A DNA stretch of 64,000 bases from Xanthobacter sp. NM-25 (GTDB lineage: Bacteria; Pseudomonadota; Alphaproteobacteria; Rhizobiales; Xanthobacteraceae). Of the stretch, positions 29,833 to 39,064 are shown piece by piece (position 1 is the first letter of the stretch; each line of letters starts with the position of its first letter). The position numbers were made by a program, and so were the translations under genes. The notes below the pieces were generated by a model. It made no database searches. It worked only from the letters and a program-made list of their open reading frames with translations, and was not told the DNA's origin. The DNA lies in contig NZ_JACBFS010000003.1 in assembly GCF_022138605.1 (NCBI RefSeq), positions 561,630 through 625,629 of the forward strand. The letters are read 5' to 3'.

Positions 29833-32800
29833 TCAGAAGGCGTCCGCGCGAGCAGCGGCAATGGAGGGGGGCGTCTCCCGCGCCGCCGTCACCAGCCGCT
29901 CCAGAGGGCGGCGGCCGTAGGCGAGGACGAGGACGGGGGTGAGGACGGCATCGAGCAGCGTGGCGCTGACGAGGCCGCCGAAAATGGTGATGGCGACGGG
30001 GTGGAGGATCTCCTTGCCCGGCACCTCGGCCCCGCTCATGAGCGGCAGCAAAGCGATGCCGGCGGACGCGGCGGTCATCAGCACCGGCGTCAGCCGCTCC
30101 AGGCTGCCGCGCGTCACCAGCGCGGGGCCGAACGGCATGCCCTCCGAGATGGCGAGGTTGATGATGTGGCTGATCTTGAGGATGCCGTTGCGCGCGGCGA
30201 TGCCGGTGAGCGTCACGAAGCCGATCATGCTGGCCACCGACAGGGGCTGCCCGGCGATCCGGAGCGCCACCACCGCGCCGATGAGCGCCAGCGGCACGCT
30301 GCCCATGATGACGAGCGCGAACAAAGCCGAGCGGTAGCGGCTGTAGAGGATGGCGAAGACGAGCAGCAGCGACACCGCGGAGAGCGCGCCGATGGTGCGC
30401 ATGGACTCCTCCTGCGCCGCGAAGGTGCCCTCGAGGCTTGCCGAGACCCCCGCCGGCAGCGCCACCGCCGTGATCGCCCGGCGCATGTCGGCCACCACCG
30501 CTGCCACGTCGCGCCCGCCGGAGGTGTTGGCGAGAACGACGATGCGCCGGCGCCCGCCTTCGCGCAGGATCTGGTTCGGCCCGTCCGTCTCCTTCACCTC
30601 GGCGACCTGCGAGAGCGGCACCCAGCCGGAGGGCGTCTCGATCAGCAGGGCCGAAAGCCCCTCCGTGTTGCGGGCCGCATCCGACAGGCGGACCAGCACG
30701 TCGAAGCGCCGCGTGCCGTCCACGAGGCGGGAGACCACGCGGCCGTTGGAGAGCCGCTCCAGGGCGTCCGTTACCTGCGCGGGCTGGAGGCCGTTGAGGG
30801 AGGCGCGGCCATAGTCCACGCGCACGGTGACCTCCGGCACGCGCACCTGCCGCTCCACCTGCAGGTCGACGAGGCCGGGAATGTCGGCGAGGCGGCGGCG
30901 CAGGTCCTCCGCCGTGGTGCGCAGGGTGTCGAGGTCATCGCCGAACAGCTTCAGGGCGATCTCGGCGCGTACGCCCGAGAGCATGTGATCGAGCCGATGG
31001 GAGATGGGCTGGCCCACATTGAACGCGGCCGGCAGGACGGACAGGCGGTCGCGGATGTCGGCGGTGATCTCGGCCCGGCTGCGGGGGGAGGGGGCAAGGT
31101 CCACCTCGATCTCGGAGGCGTGGACGCCCTCGGCATGCTCGTCGAGCTCGGCCCGGCCGGTGCGGCGGCCCACGGCCTTCACCTCCGGCACCTCCAGGAT
31201 GAGCTGTTCGGCCACAAGGCCCATGCGGTGACTCTCGGCGAGGGAGAGCCCCGGCCTGAACGACATGGAGATGGTGAGCGAGCCCTCGTTGAAGGGCGGC
31301 AGGAAGGCGCGTGGCAGGCTGGCGGCGGAGGCAAGGGCGGCAAGAAAGAGCACGGCGACCGCTGCCAATACCAGACGTTGATGGCGGAAGGCGGAGGCGA
31401 GCAGCGCCGCGTATCCGCCCTTGAGGCCGCGCACCAGGGCGCCGTCGCGCTCCACATGCCGGCTGAGGGCCGGCAGCAGGTAATAAGCCAGCACCGGCGT
31501 CAGCGTGATGGAGGTAGCAAGGCTCGCCAGGATGGAAACGATATAGGCCTGCCCCAGCGGCGCGAACAGCCGCCCCTCAATGCCCGGCAGCGCGAACAAA
31601 GGCACGAACACCAGCACGATGATGAGGGTGGCGTAGACGATGCCGGAGCGCACCTCCCGGCTCGCCGCCACCACCACGTCGAACACCGGCCTCGGCACTG
31701 CCGCGGCGGCGTTCTCGCGCAGGCGGCGGAAGATGTTCTCGACGTCCACCACCGCATCGTCCACCAGCTCGCCGATGGCGATGGCGATGCCGCCCAGAGT
31801 CATGGTGTTGATGGAGAGGCCGAAGGCGTGGAACACGATGGCCGTGGTGAGGATCGACACCGGGATGGCGGTAAGCGAGATGAGCGTGGTGCGCCAGTTC
31901 AGCAGGAAGAGGAACAGCACCACGGCCACTACCGCCATGGCCTCCATCAGCACCTTCTCCACGTTGCCGATGGAGGCGGCGATGAAGTCCGCCTGCCGGA
32001 AAACCGGGGGTGAGATGTGGATGCCGTCGGGCAGCGTGCGGTTGAGGTCTGCCACCGCCTCTTCCACCGCGCGGGTGAGGGCGAGGGTGTCCACCTCCGG
32101 CTGCTTCTCCACCGAGACGATCACGGCGGGCCGACCCATGTAGCCGGCGTCGCCCCGCTTGAGGCGGGCCGCGTAGTCCACCTGAGCAATCTGGTGCAGG
32201 AAGATGGTGCCCCCGGTGGCGCGCGGCAGCACGAGCCCCTTCAGGTCGTCGAGGCTGAGGGTGCGGCCGATGTTGCGGATGAGGAACTCGCGCCCGCCAT
32301 GGTCGGTGAAGCCGCCACCGGAATTGGTGCCGAACTGGGCGAGCGCCTTTTCCAGCGCATCGAGCGTGATGCCGTAGGCGCGCATGGCGGCAAGGTCTGG
32401 GGAGACGCGGAACTGCCGCACCTCCCCGCCCATGGGGATGACCTGCGCGATGCCGGGGATGGCGAGCAGCCGCGGGCGGATGACGAAGTCCGCCGCCTCC
32501 CGCACCGCCATGGGGGAGGCCGTGTCGCTCGTCACGCCGAACATCAGGATCTGCCCCATGATGGAGCTGATGGGGCCCATCTGCGGGGAGACGTTCGCCG
32601 GCAGCCGGTCCCGCACGAGGGCGAGGCGCTCGGCGATCTGCTGGCGATCACGGAAGATGTCGGTGCCGAAGTCGAACTCCACGTAGATCACGGAGAGGCC
32701 GACGCCCGACACCGAGCGCAGGCGGATGAGACCGGGCAGGCCGTTCATCGCCGTCTCCAGCGGGAAGGTGACGAGTTGCTCCACCTCGGCAGGGGCGAGG

Positions 32801-32964
32801 CCCTCCGCCTCGGTCATGATGGTGACGGTGGGCCGGTTGAGGTCCGGCAGCACGTCCACCGGCAGGCGGGTGACCGCGTAGGCGCCGTAGAGCACCAGCA
32901 CGAGGGCGAGCGCCAGCACCAGCAGGCGGTTGCGCAGGGACTGGGTGACGAGGAAGGTGAACAT
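29833..32964 (-). CDS. cusA: CusA/CzcA-family RND heavy-metal efflux pump
   Basis: 1043 residues of the HME-RND family: a membrane helix at the N-terminus, two large periplasmic loops, and membrane-helix clusters. Helix 4 reads GGIAIAIGELVDDAVVDVENIF, the HME proton-relay motif with acidic residues. PNGIPxGP-type and SRxTGRAEL segments (AVGRRTGRAELDEHAEGVH) are present. It drives metal export across the envelope. The coupled multicopper oxidase and the nearby CopA point to copper or silver, but the helix 4 motif does not settle specificity. It follows the membrane-fusion gene by nine bases. No outer-membrane channel gene is in this operon. Confidence 0.92.
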   Translation of the reverse strand: MFTFLVTQSLRNRLLVLALALVLVLYGAYAVTRLPVDVLPDLNRPTVTIMTEAEGLAPAEVEQLVTFPLETAMNGLPGLIRLRSVSGVGLSVIYVEFDFGTDIFRDRQQIAERLALVRDRLPANVSPQMGPISSIMGQILMFGVTSDTASPMAVREAADFVIRPRLLAIPGIAQVIPMGGEVRQFRVSPDLAAMRAYGITLDALEKALAQFGTNSGGGFTDHGGREFLIRNIGRTLSLDDLKGLVLPRATGGTIFLHQIAQVDYAARLKRGDAGYMGRPAVIVSVEKQPEVDTLALTRAVEEAVADLNRTLPDGIHISPPVFRQADFIAASIGNVEKVLMEAMAVVAVVLFLFLLNWRTTLISLTAIPVSILTTAIVFHAFGLSINTMTLGGIAIAIGELVDDAVVDVENIFRRLRENAAAAVPRPVFDVVVAASREVRSGIVYATLIIVLVFVPLFALPGIEGRLFAPLGQAYIVSILASLATSITLTPVLAYYLLPALSRHVERDGALVRGLKGGYAALLASAFRHQRLVLAAVAVLFLAALASAASLPRAFLPPFNEGSLTISMSFRPGLSLAESHRMGLVAEQLILEVPEVKAVGRRTGRAELDEHAEGVHASEIEVDLAPSPRSRAEITADIRDRLSVLPAAFNVGQPISHRLDHMLSGVRAEIALKLFGDDLDTLRTTAEDLRRRLADIPGLVDLQVERQVRVPEVTVRVDYGRASLNGLQPAQVTDALERLSNGRVVSRLVDGTRRFDVLVRLSDAARNTEGLSALLIETPSGWVPLSQVAEVKETDGPNQILREGGRRRIVVLANTSGGRDVAAVVADMRRAITAVALPAGVSASLEGTFAAQEESMRTIGALSAVSLLLVFAILYSRYRSALFALVIMGSVPLALIGAVVALRIAGQPLSVASMIGFVTLTGIAARNGILKISHIINLAISEGMPFGPALVTRGSLERLTPVLMTAASAGIALLPLMSGAEVPGKEILHPVAITIFGGLVSATLLDAVLTPVLVLAYGRRPLERLVTAARETPPSIAAARADAF

Positions 32965-32973
32965 CGGCCGGCC

Positions 32974-34626
32974 TCAGCGGATCTGCTCGATGAGCTCGGC
33001 GCCCTCGGTGACCACGCGGCGACCGGGCGGCAAGCCGGCCACCACCAGCACGCGGCCGGCATCGAGCGGCTCCGTCTTCACTTCGCGCGCCATGAAGCGC
33101 TCGGCGGTGACATGTTCATAGACGATGGTCTGGCCGTTCGCCCCGCGCACCACCGCCGTGCGTGGGATGGCAATGCCCGTGCGCGGGGCGCCGGCCTCCG
33201 CGAGCACCGTGAGAAACTGGCCGGCGCGTAGCTGCTCGGCACCCGCGGTTACGGAAAACTGGAGCGGAAGGGCCTGACTGCGGTCGGACATTCCGGCGCC
33301 GAGGAAGGTGAGCGTGACGGAACGGCCGTCGGGCAGCCGCCCGGAAGCCCCCGACCGGCCGACATCCGGCGAGAAACCCAGCGCCTCCACCCACAGCCGG
33401 TCGGGATCGATGATGCGGAACACCACCGTGTTCGGGTCCGCCATCTGCCCGGCCATCGCATCGGAGGTGGCGATGACGCCGGCAACGGGCGCCCGCAGCG
33501 CCTCGGGTTCGCGCTGCACCCGCTCCAGATTGGCGCGGCGGGTCTGGAGACCCTTCAGTTCGATCTCCGTCTCCTCCACCTCGCGGCGGGTGACGGCGTT
33601 CTGGATAGCGGAGAGGCGCTCGTAGCGGCGCTTCACGATGGCGATCTGCTGGTCGAGCTCGTAGCCCTGCTGTTCCAGGTCCTTCAGGTCCGAGGCGCCG
33701 ATGGGCGGGTGCACGAAAGCCAGGATCTCGCCGGCCGCGACCTTCGTGCCGAGCGGCTTGAAGCCGCCCTGTGGCGGCGCCAGCCGCCCGCCCACCGCCG
33801 TCTGCACAAGCCCGCTGGCATTGGCATCCGGCACCACGCGTCCGGGCAATTCCACGACGCCGACGTGGCTGGCTGACGCGGTGACGATGGTGCGCACGCC
33901 GAGGATGCGCTGGCTCGGCTTCGGCAGGATCACCGAGCCGTCGGGCAGGCGCTGGGCGGCATCGCGGACGGGAGGCTTCGGCGTGTCCGCGGCTCGTGCG
34001 CCCTGCGGTGCTCCGGCGAGCGCGACGCCGAGTGTTCCGAGGACGAGGAGGGCGGCCGCCCGCCGCCGGGACATGACGAGCGCCCCGGCCAGAAAGCCGA
34101 TGAGAAGACCCGCCAGAGCGCCCACCGGCAGGCCGCCGAACTGCGCCAGCGCCGCCGGCGCTGGCGTCTGCGTGTCGGATGATGCTGCTGCGGCGGGAAC
34201 GGTCAAAGTACCGGCGAGCACGTCTACCGTATCGCCTGCCGTGATGGTGAAGGCGAGGTCGTGCGCGCCCGGCCTCGCGGCGAACGGCGCCGGCACCACA
34301 TAGGTGCCGGGCGCCACGGGTTTCGCGGCCTGCGAGCCTTCGGGCGTGTCCATTTCGATGGTCGCGCCGTCCACCGGCGCATTGTCTGCGAAGCGGTCGA
34401 GGTGGAGGGTGAGCGTGCCGTCGCGCAGCACCGCCACCAGCTCGAAATCGGCGGAAGCCGCCTCGGCGCGGGGGGCGAGGGTCGTTACCTGGGGCGTGGC
34501 GGGCGCACCGTGGTCATGGCCCTCGTGCGCCCACGCGCCCGTCGCCAGCACGAGGCCGGCGAGCCCGAGGCCGACGAGAAGGCCGCACGGACCAAGGCTC
34601 CCCCTCCGCACCAAATGGCATGCCAT
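32974..34626 (-). CDS. cusB: RND efflux periplasmic adaptor (CusB/CzcB type) with extra N-terminal domain
   Basis: 550 residues. An exported N-terminal segment contains a metal-binding HEGHDHG motif (about 34-40) and a beta domain (about 58-140), followed by a membrane segment (about 165-185) and a second hydrophobic stretch. The canonical adaptor follows (about 215-550): a barrel-sandwich hybrid (LAPPQGGFKPLGTKVAAGEIL), an alpha hairpin (YELDQQIAIVKRRYERLSAI) and beta-barrel domains. It links the RND pump to an outer-membrane channel. This is the first gene of the five-gene - strand efflux operon, after the two-component genes. Confidence 0.9.
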   Translation of the reverse strand: MACHLVRRGSLGPCGLLVGLGLAGLVLATGAWAHEGHDHGAPATPQVTTLAPRAEAASADFELVAVLRDGTLTLHLDRFADNAPVDGATIEMDTPEGSQAAKPVAPGTYVVPAPFAARPGAHDLAFTITAGDTVDVLAGTLTVPAAAASSDTQTPAPAALAQFGGLPVGALAGLLIGFLAGALVMSRRRAAALLVLGTLGVALAGAPQGARAADTPKPPVRDAAQRLPDGSVILPKPSQRILGVRTIVTASASHVGVVELPGRVVPDANASGLVQTAVGGRLAPPQGGFKPLGTKVAAGEILAFVHPPIGASDLKDLEQQGYELDQQIAIVKRRYERLSAIQNAVTRREVEETEIELKGLQTRRANLERVQREPEALRAPVAGVIATSDAMAGQMADPNTVVFRIIDPDRLWVEALGFSPDVGRSGASGRLPDGRSVTLTFLGAGMSDRSQALPLQFSVTAGAEQLRAGQFLTVLAEAGAPRTGIAIPRTAVVRGANGQTIVYEHVTAERFMAREVKTEPLDAGRVLVVAGLPPGRRVVTEGAELIEQIR

Positions 34627-34704
34627 GCTTCAACCCGTCCGTTGGTAAATCCGGTACGGGAGCCAGATAGCGCACGGGGTGTCACGCCGCGTATCGCTTC
34701 TGTA

Positions 34705-36039
34705 TCAGTTTGTTTCAGCCTGGAGCTTAGGCAGGCGCACCGTGGCGACGAGCCCTCCACCGACGCCGTTGACGAGGCTCAAGGCGCCGCCATGGGCCTC
34801 AGCCACCGCGCGGGCGATGGGAAGGCCAAGCCCCACCCCGCCGGTGGAGCGGCTGCGGGAGGATTCGAGCCGGACGAAGGGTTCGAGCACGGCGGTCAGC
34901 TGCGCCTCCGGAATGCCGGGGCCCTCGTCCCGCACCGTCAGCACGGCCTCGCCCCCCTCCTCCGCGAGCACGACATGCGCGGCGCCACCATAAAGAAGCG
35001 CGTTCTCCAGCAGGTTTGACACCATCCGCTTCAGGCTGACCAGGCGTCCCGCCACCACGAGGCGCGGCGGGGCGGAAAGATCGGCGGCGAGGCCCCGGTC
35101 GCGGGCATTGTCCACCAGCGTCTCCACCAGCGCCACGAGGTCGAGCGGGCGCACGGCCTCTTCGCTGGCCTCGCCGCGCAGGTAGGACAGGGTGGCGTCC
35201 ACCATCTGCTCCATCTCCGCCACATCCGCCGTCATGGCCTCGCGCAGGATGGGGTCGCCCACGTCCTCCATGCGGAAGCGCAGGCGCGTCATGGGCGTGC
35301 GCAGATCGTGGGAGACGGCGGCGAGGGCCCGGGTGCGCCGCTCCATCAGATCGGCGATGCGGGCCTGCATGCCGTTGAAGGCGTGGGCCAGCTCCCGCAC
35401 CTCCTTGGGGCCACTCTCCGGAAGCCGCACGAGAGGGGCCGCCGGAGGCAAGGTCGCCACCGTCCGCGCCATGGCCCGGAGCGGCCGCGTCAGCCAGGCG
35501 GCGATGGCGAGGGACAACAGCAGCACGCCCGACGCCATGAGGGTCGTGGACAGCACCGATCCGTGCGCCCCGGCCGCCTGCGGGACGGAGGCGAACAGGC
35601 GGGCGTTCAGCCAGCTGCCGTCCGGCAGGCGAACGGCGACAAGGCTGAGGTGCGGGTCGGTGCCCGCGCCCACCAGCACATCCTGCGGCCGCAGGTCGGG
35701 CGCCAGCGTGCGCACGTCGTCTGCGAGGCGCTGCCATCGCTCCGCGGCACGGGCGCCGGGAGCGGCCATGGCCTCCCGGCTCCAGTGGGCGTCGATGGCG
35801 CCGCCGGACAAGTCATGGGCCACGTCCTCCCGCTTCTCCGCCGCCGCCGCCATGAGCGAACGGCGCAGCGCGACGATCTGGTCGGCGAGGCGGATGGCGT
35901 GGGCCGCGTGGCGCTCACGCTCCATGGCGTGCTCGTAGGTCCACAGGCTCAGCACGTGAACCACGACGATGCCCAGCACGGCCACCACGGCGGTGCGCAC
36001 GGCGAGGCTGTCCGAGGCTCGGATCAGGGCGCGGATCAC
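34705..36039 (-). CDS. Sensor histidine kinase (OmpR-type partner)
   Basis: 444 residues: membrane helix (about 15-35), periplasmic sensor region, second helix (about 163-182), HAMP (about 183-235), phospho-acceptor helix AAVSHDLRTPMTRLRFR (His about 248), and ATPase domain with N box NLLENALLYGG and G box STGGVGLGLPIARA. The start overlaps the response-regulator stop by four bases. It should phosphorylate that regulator in answer to a periplasmic metal signal, as CusS does; the signal is inferred from the pump genes just downstream. Confidence 0.9.
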   Translation of the reverse strand: MIRALIRASDSLAVRTAVVAVLGIVVVHVLSLWTYEHAMERERHAAHAIRLADQIVALRRSLMAAAAEKREDVAHDLSGGAIDAHWSREAMAAPGARAAERWQRLADDVRTLAPDLRPQDVLVGAGTDPHLSLVAVRLPDGSWLNARLFASVPQAAGAHGSVLSTTLMASGVLLLSLAIAAWLTRPLRAMARTVATLPPAAPLVRLPESGPKEVRELAHAFNGMQARIADLMERRTRALAAVSHDLRTPMTRLRFRMEDVGDPILREAMTADVAEMEQMVDATLSYLRGEASEEAVRPLDLVALVETLVDNARDRGLAADLSAPPRLVVAGRLVSLKRMVSNLLENALLYGGAAHVVLAEEGGEAVLTVRDEGPGIPEAQLTAVLEPFVRLESSRSRSTGGVGLGLPIARAVAEAHGGALSLVNGVGGGLVATVRLPKLQAETN

Positions 36040-36749
36040 GAGCGCTCCACCTCCGGTGCGAAGAAATAGCCGGCGCCGCGCACGGTCTTCACCATCTCCG
36101 GTCCGCCGTGGGACTCCAGCTTCTTGCGCAGCCGGCTGACCTGGATGTCGATGGCGCGGTCGAAGCCCGTGGCGGTGCGGTTCTTGGCGGCGTCCATCAG
36201 CTGGTCGCGCGTCAGCACCCTTTGTGGATGTTCGAGGAAGGTCAGGAGCAGGTCATATTCCCCGGTGGAGAGGTCCACCACCACGGTTTCGGGATTGGTC
36301 AGCTCGCGCCGGCGGGTGTCGAGCATCCAGCCGGAAAAGGCGAGCAGGGTGCCCCCGGAAGCCGTGGCGCCGCCCGGAGGCCGCATGCGTCGCAGCACCG
36401 CGTGGATGCGGGCGAGCAGCTCGCGCGGATTGAACGGCTTCGCCAGATAGTCGTCCGCGCCGAGTTCCAGGCCCACGATCCGGTCCACGTCGCTGCCGCG
36501 CGCGGTGAGCATGATGATGGGCACGTCCGAGGTGCGGCGGATGTCCCGGCACAGGTCCAGCCCGCTCACGCCCGGCAGCATGATGTCGAGGATGACGAGA
36601 TCCACCGGCCCGGCCTTCATCGCCTCCCGCATCTCGCGGGCATCCTGGGCCGCGGTGACCTTGTGCCCGTGCTCGCGCAGGAACTTGCCGGCGAGGCGCC
36701 GGATCTCGGCATCGTCGTCGACGATCAGGATATGGCCTTCGGGGGACAC
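36036..36749 (-). CDS. OmpR/PhoB-type response regulator
   Basis: 237 residues if started at GTG 36749 (VSPEGHILIVDDD), preceded by CAGGAG. A GTG at 36800 with AAGGG is an alternative and would add 17 residues. The receiver domain has acidic pocket DDD and phospho-acceptor in DLVILDIMLPGVSG, with TARGSD and FNPREL. A winged-helix output domain covers about 140-232 (QVSRLRKKLESHGGPEMVKTVRGAGYFF). It probably activates the efflux operon downstream. Confidence 0.9.
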   Translation of the reverse strand: MSPEGHILIVDDDAEIRRLAGKFLREHGHKVTAAQDAREMREAMKAGPVDLVILDIMLPGVSGLDLCRDIRRTSDVPIIMLTARGSDVDRIVGLELGADDYLAKPFNPRELLARIHAVLRRMRPPGGATASGGTLLAFSGWMLDTRRRELTNPETVVVDLSTGEYDLLLTFLEHPQRVLTRDQLMDAAKNRTATGFDRAIDIQVSRLRKKLESHGGPEMVKTVRGAGYFFAPEVERS

Positions 36750-36852
36750 GGGGTGACGGACTCCTGAGAGGCACTCCGCGGGGCGGAACCGCGGCTCCAC
36801 GGACAGGCCCTTTTATCCCAGCCCGCGTGCTTCGCGATACGCCGATGCCCGG

Positions 36853-37983
36853 TCAAGCCCGGCGGCTCGGAGCCTGCTCGCCGATGGCCGCCGATGGGGC
36901 GTGGTCCCGCGAAAGACCATGCCAGCCGAGCCAGCCGGTATAAAGACCGACCATCAGGATCAGCGCGGCGGAGGCATAGGGCGCGCGCCGGGCGAGCGCG
37001 CTGAAGCCCGACCAGCGTTGCGAGACGTGCCGGACGCTGAGCGCGGCGAGCACGCCGGCGGACACCAGCGTGAGCGCCAGGCCGATGCTGAAGCACAGCA
37101 CCAGCACGAAGCCGAGGCTGAACGCCTTCAGCTGCATGCAGATCAACAGAACGGTGATCGCCGCCGGGCACGGGATCAGCCCGCCCGTCAGTCCGAAGAC
37201 CACGATCTGCCAGGTCGTCACCGGGCGGCCGGCAAAGCGACTGCGGATATCGGCGGCGTGGGCGCGTGCGTGGGCGTCGTCCTCGTCGCCGAGAGTCATG
37301 TGGGCGTGGTCATGCTCCTCGAAGGCAAGGGCATGGACCTCCTCCCCTCCATCGGCGAGGCGCAGTCGCAGCTCCGCTGAAAAGGCATGGGGCTCGGGAA
37401 TGTCTTGCGCGCTTTCGAGGAATGCGCCCCGGTTCACGAACGGGAAGACCTGACGGCCGCCCCCGGGCCTCAGCGTTTCGAGAACGACGCGTCCTGCGTC
37501 GGGAAGCGCACGCCCGGCAAGGCTGGAGATGCGCCAGCGCGGCGGCACGCCGTCCTCGAAGATGCCGAGCGCCAGTTCCCCCTCCGCGGTCGGGACGAGA
37601 CGGGTCTCGTCCTCATGGTGGTGGTGATGCGCGTCGCTTTGCTCGTGCCACGTCCGCCAGGCCATCCAGGTGGCGATGGCGATGATGGCCACGGCCGAAG
37701 CCAGCTGAAAATAAGTTTCGCTCGCCTCAGCACCCCATTGCTGCCCGAAATACAGGCCGCCGAGAGCAATGAGCCAGACCACCGCCGTGTGCGACGCCGT
37801 TGCGGCGAGGCCCAGCAGGACGGCCTGGGTGAGCGTGCCGCGGATGGCGATGATGAAGGCGGCCATCATCGTCTTGGAATGACCCGGCTCGAGCCCGTGC
37901 AGCGCACCGAGCAGCACGGCCGAGGGGATGAACAGCCAGGCGTGCGCGGCCCCCTGCTGGAGCAGGTCTGTAAACGCGGTCAT
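36853..37983 (-). CDS. rcnA: Nickel/cobalt exporter, RcnA family
   Basis: 376 residues with six or seven membrane segments. The signature LLGALHGLEPGHSKTMMAAF sits in the first conserved helix and TGGLIPCPAAITVLLICMQL in a later one. Two His-rich cytoplasmic or periplasmic loops (DAHHHHHEDE and EEHDHAHMTLGDEDDAHARAH) should bind metal. The loop between helix groups is longer than in E. coli RcnA (about 274 residues). It exports Ni(II) and Co(II) across the inner membrane. It lies 12 bases after the rcnR homologue in the same direction. Confidence 0.92.
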   Translation of the reverse strand: MTAFTDLLQQGAAHAWLFIPSAVLLGALHGLEPGHSKTMMAAFIIAIRGTLTQAVLLGLAATASHTAVVWLIALGGLYFGQQWGAEASETYFQLASAVAIIAIATWMAWRTWHEQSDAHHHHHEDETRLVPTAEGELALGIFEDGVPPRWRISSLAGRALPDAGRVVLETLRPGGGRQVFPFVNRGAFLESAQDIPEPHAFSAELRLRLADGGEEVHALAFEEHDHAHMTLGDEDDAHARAHAADIRSRFAGRPVTTWQIVVFGLTGGLIPCPAAITVLLICMQLKAFSLGFVLVLCFSIGLALTLVSAGVLAALSVRHVSQRWSGFSALARRAPYASAALILMVGLYTGWLGWHGLSRDHAPSAAIGEQAPSRRA

Positions 37984-37995
37984 GTTGCTCTCGGG

Positions 37996-38274
37996 TCACT
38001 TGAGATAGGTGCGGACAACCTCGATCAGGTCGGCGGCGCCTTTGGCACGCTCGGGGTCCGGCTCGGCGTCCGGGTTCACCACGTGATGGCGGATGTGATC
38101 CTCCATCAGCTCCGCCGTCAGTCCGTTGATGGCGCCGCGCATGGAGGCGACCAGCATGAGCACGTCGGTGCAGCCGAGCTCGGCCTCCAGCGCGCGCTCC
38201 ACGGCTTCGGCCTGCCCCTTGATCCGGCGAATGCGGGCGAGAAGCTTGGTCTTGTGCTTGATCGTATGGGCCAT
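37996..38274 (-). CDS. rcnR: Ni/Co-sensing repressor RcnR (CsoR/RcnR family)
   Basis: 92 residues from ATG 38274 (MAHTIKHKTKLLARIRRIKGQ); an ATG one codon earlier would displace the N-terminal His. With this start the four Ni/Co ligands known from E. coli RcnR fall exactly at His3, Cys35, His60 and His64 (TAELMEDHIRHHVV). The all-helical family binds DNA until metal binds. It should repress itself and rcnA, with which it forms one operon. The position-perfect ligand set argues for RcnR over CsoR or FrmR. Confidence 0.93.
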   Translation of the reverse strand: MAHTIKHKTKLLARIRRIKGQAEAVERALEAELGCTDVLMLVASMRGAINGLTAELMEDHIRHHVVNPDAEPDPERAKGAADLIEVVRTYLK

Positions 38275-38285
38275 CACGGATTTAT

Positions 38286-38302
38286 AATATAGGGGGGTAC
38301 CG
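38286..38302. promoter_or_regulatory. Putative RcnR operator with G6 tract
   Basis: Just upstream of rcnR the sequence ATAATATAGGGGGGTACCGTA holds six consecutive G at 38292-38297 flanked by TATA and TACCGTA. RcnR and related regulators bind sites made of a G/C tract with flanking short inverted repeats. Its place 12-28 bases before the start, in an AT-rich promoter-like patch (TATAAT on the + strand), fits autorepression. Confidence 0.6.
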
Positions 38303-38584
38303 TATGTAAACCACTCCCCTTCGTCTGCCGGACCATTCTGGGCCTATGTCGAGGCCGGGAGCCCGGTGACCCTCGATCGATGTGGGGACTTGAACGGGGC
38401 TAACAGCTTGGCGCCGTGGGCCCGACCTGTCATCCGCTGACGCAACATCGGATGACGATGCCGGTCCCTCGGACGGTGTCGTCAAGTGTTTCTGCCAAGG
38501 GAATGTCCCGTTTCCCGAATTTGCGACCCGAGAGCGGGCCTAACATTCCAGACATTGCCCACATTTGGCCACAGCCGAGAATGT
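38303..38584. other. Non-coding gap with a stem-loop-like dyad
   Basis: I see no supported gene between rcnR and the SRPBCC gene. GGAATGT (38500-38506) followed by CCCG pairs with GCGGG and ACATTCC (38543-38549), a 7+4 bp imperfect stem around about 25 bases. Nearby text such as CCTATGTCGAGGCCGGGAG could be decayed coding sequence. It may be a remnant of a lost gene or small mobile sequence. Confidence 0.25.
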
Positions 38585-39064
38585 TCATTCGACCAAGATC
38601 GAGAGATTCTTGAGCGTAGATTGCAGCCCGGCGTTGTGGTCTTCCTGCTGTACCCCTTCCGGAACATTTTCGCAGGTGATAGTCACCCTGGCTCCTCCGG
38701 GAACGGGCGAAAGGCTCCACTTCATCTTCATCTCGCCCGCGAAGGCCGGATCGTTTGATTGGAGCCTGACAAGATGGACGATCTGCTCGTCCGGAGCCAA
38801 CTCCAGGAAACACCCTTCGACGACATCAGTGTCTTCCGAGGTCTTACCGTGGGTAGATCGATCTCCTTTGGCATAGGTCAGCGCCATCCCGTAGGCTCCG
38901 CCCTGGCGCGGTTCGAATTTGTAGATGTGTCCCGTCATTCCCTCGGGCGGGAGCCACTTCACCCATGCCTCCGGGTCTAGGAATGCTCGGTAGAGGGACT
39001 GCGGCGACGCGGCAATCACCCGCGTCGCCGAGTCAGTCCTTTGTCCTCCCGATACGCCTTTCAT
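38585..39064 (-). CDS. SRPBCC/AHSA1-type protein
   Basis: 159 residues from ATG 39064 (MKGVSGGQRTDSATRVI), with GAAGGA upstream; the frame is open to 39448 but the extra part is not protein-like. It shows the typical start ATRVIAASPQSLYRAFLDPEAWVKWLPPEGM and end GGARVTITCENVPEGVQQEDHNAGLQSTLKNL of the AHSA1/START-like helix-grip fold. Such proteins bind small hydrophobic ligands or act as co-chaperones. No functional link to neighbours is evident. Confidence 0.85.
   Translation of the reverse strand: MKGVSGGQRTDSATRVIAASPQSLYRAFLDPEAWVKWLPPEGMTGHIYKFEPRQGGAYGMALTYAKGDRSTHGKTSEDTDVVEGCFLELAPDEQIVHLVRLQSNDPAFAGEMKMKWSLSPVPGGARVTITCENVPEGVQQEDHNAGLQSTLKNLSILVE

Noticed and set aside
29395..32013. 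872-codon + strand open frame over the RND pump gene
   Set aside because: Low-complexity His/Arg/Gln-rich translation with no family resemblance; it is antisense to a clear CusA-type pump and arises from high GC.
38500..38549. Rho-independent terminator for rcnR/SRPBCC genes
   Set aside because: The dyad is interrupted, has a large loop and no T-run follows on either strand; also it lies upstream of rcnR, not at a gene end on that strand.
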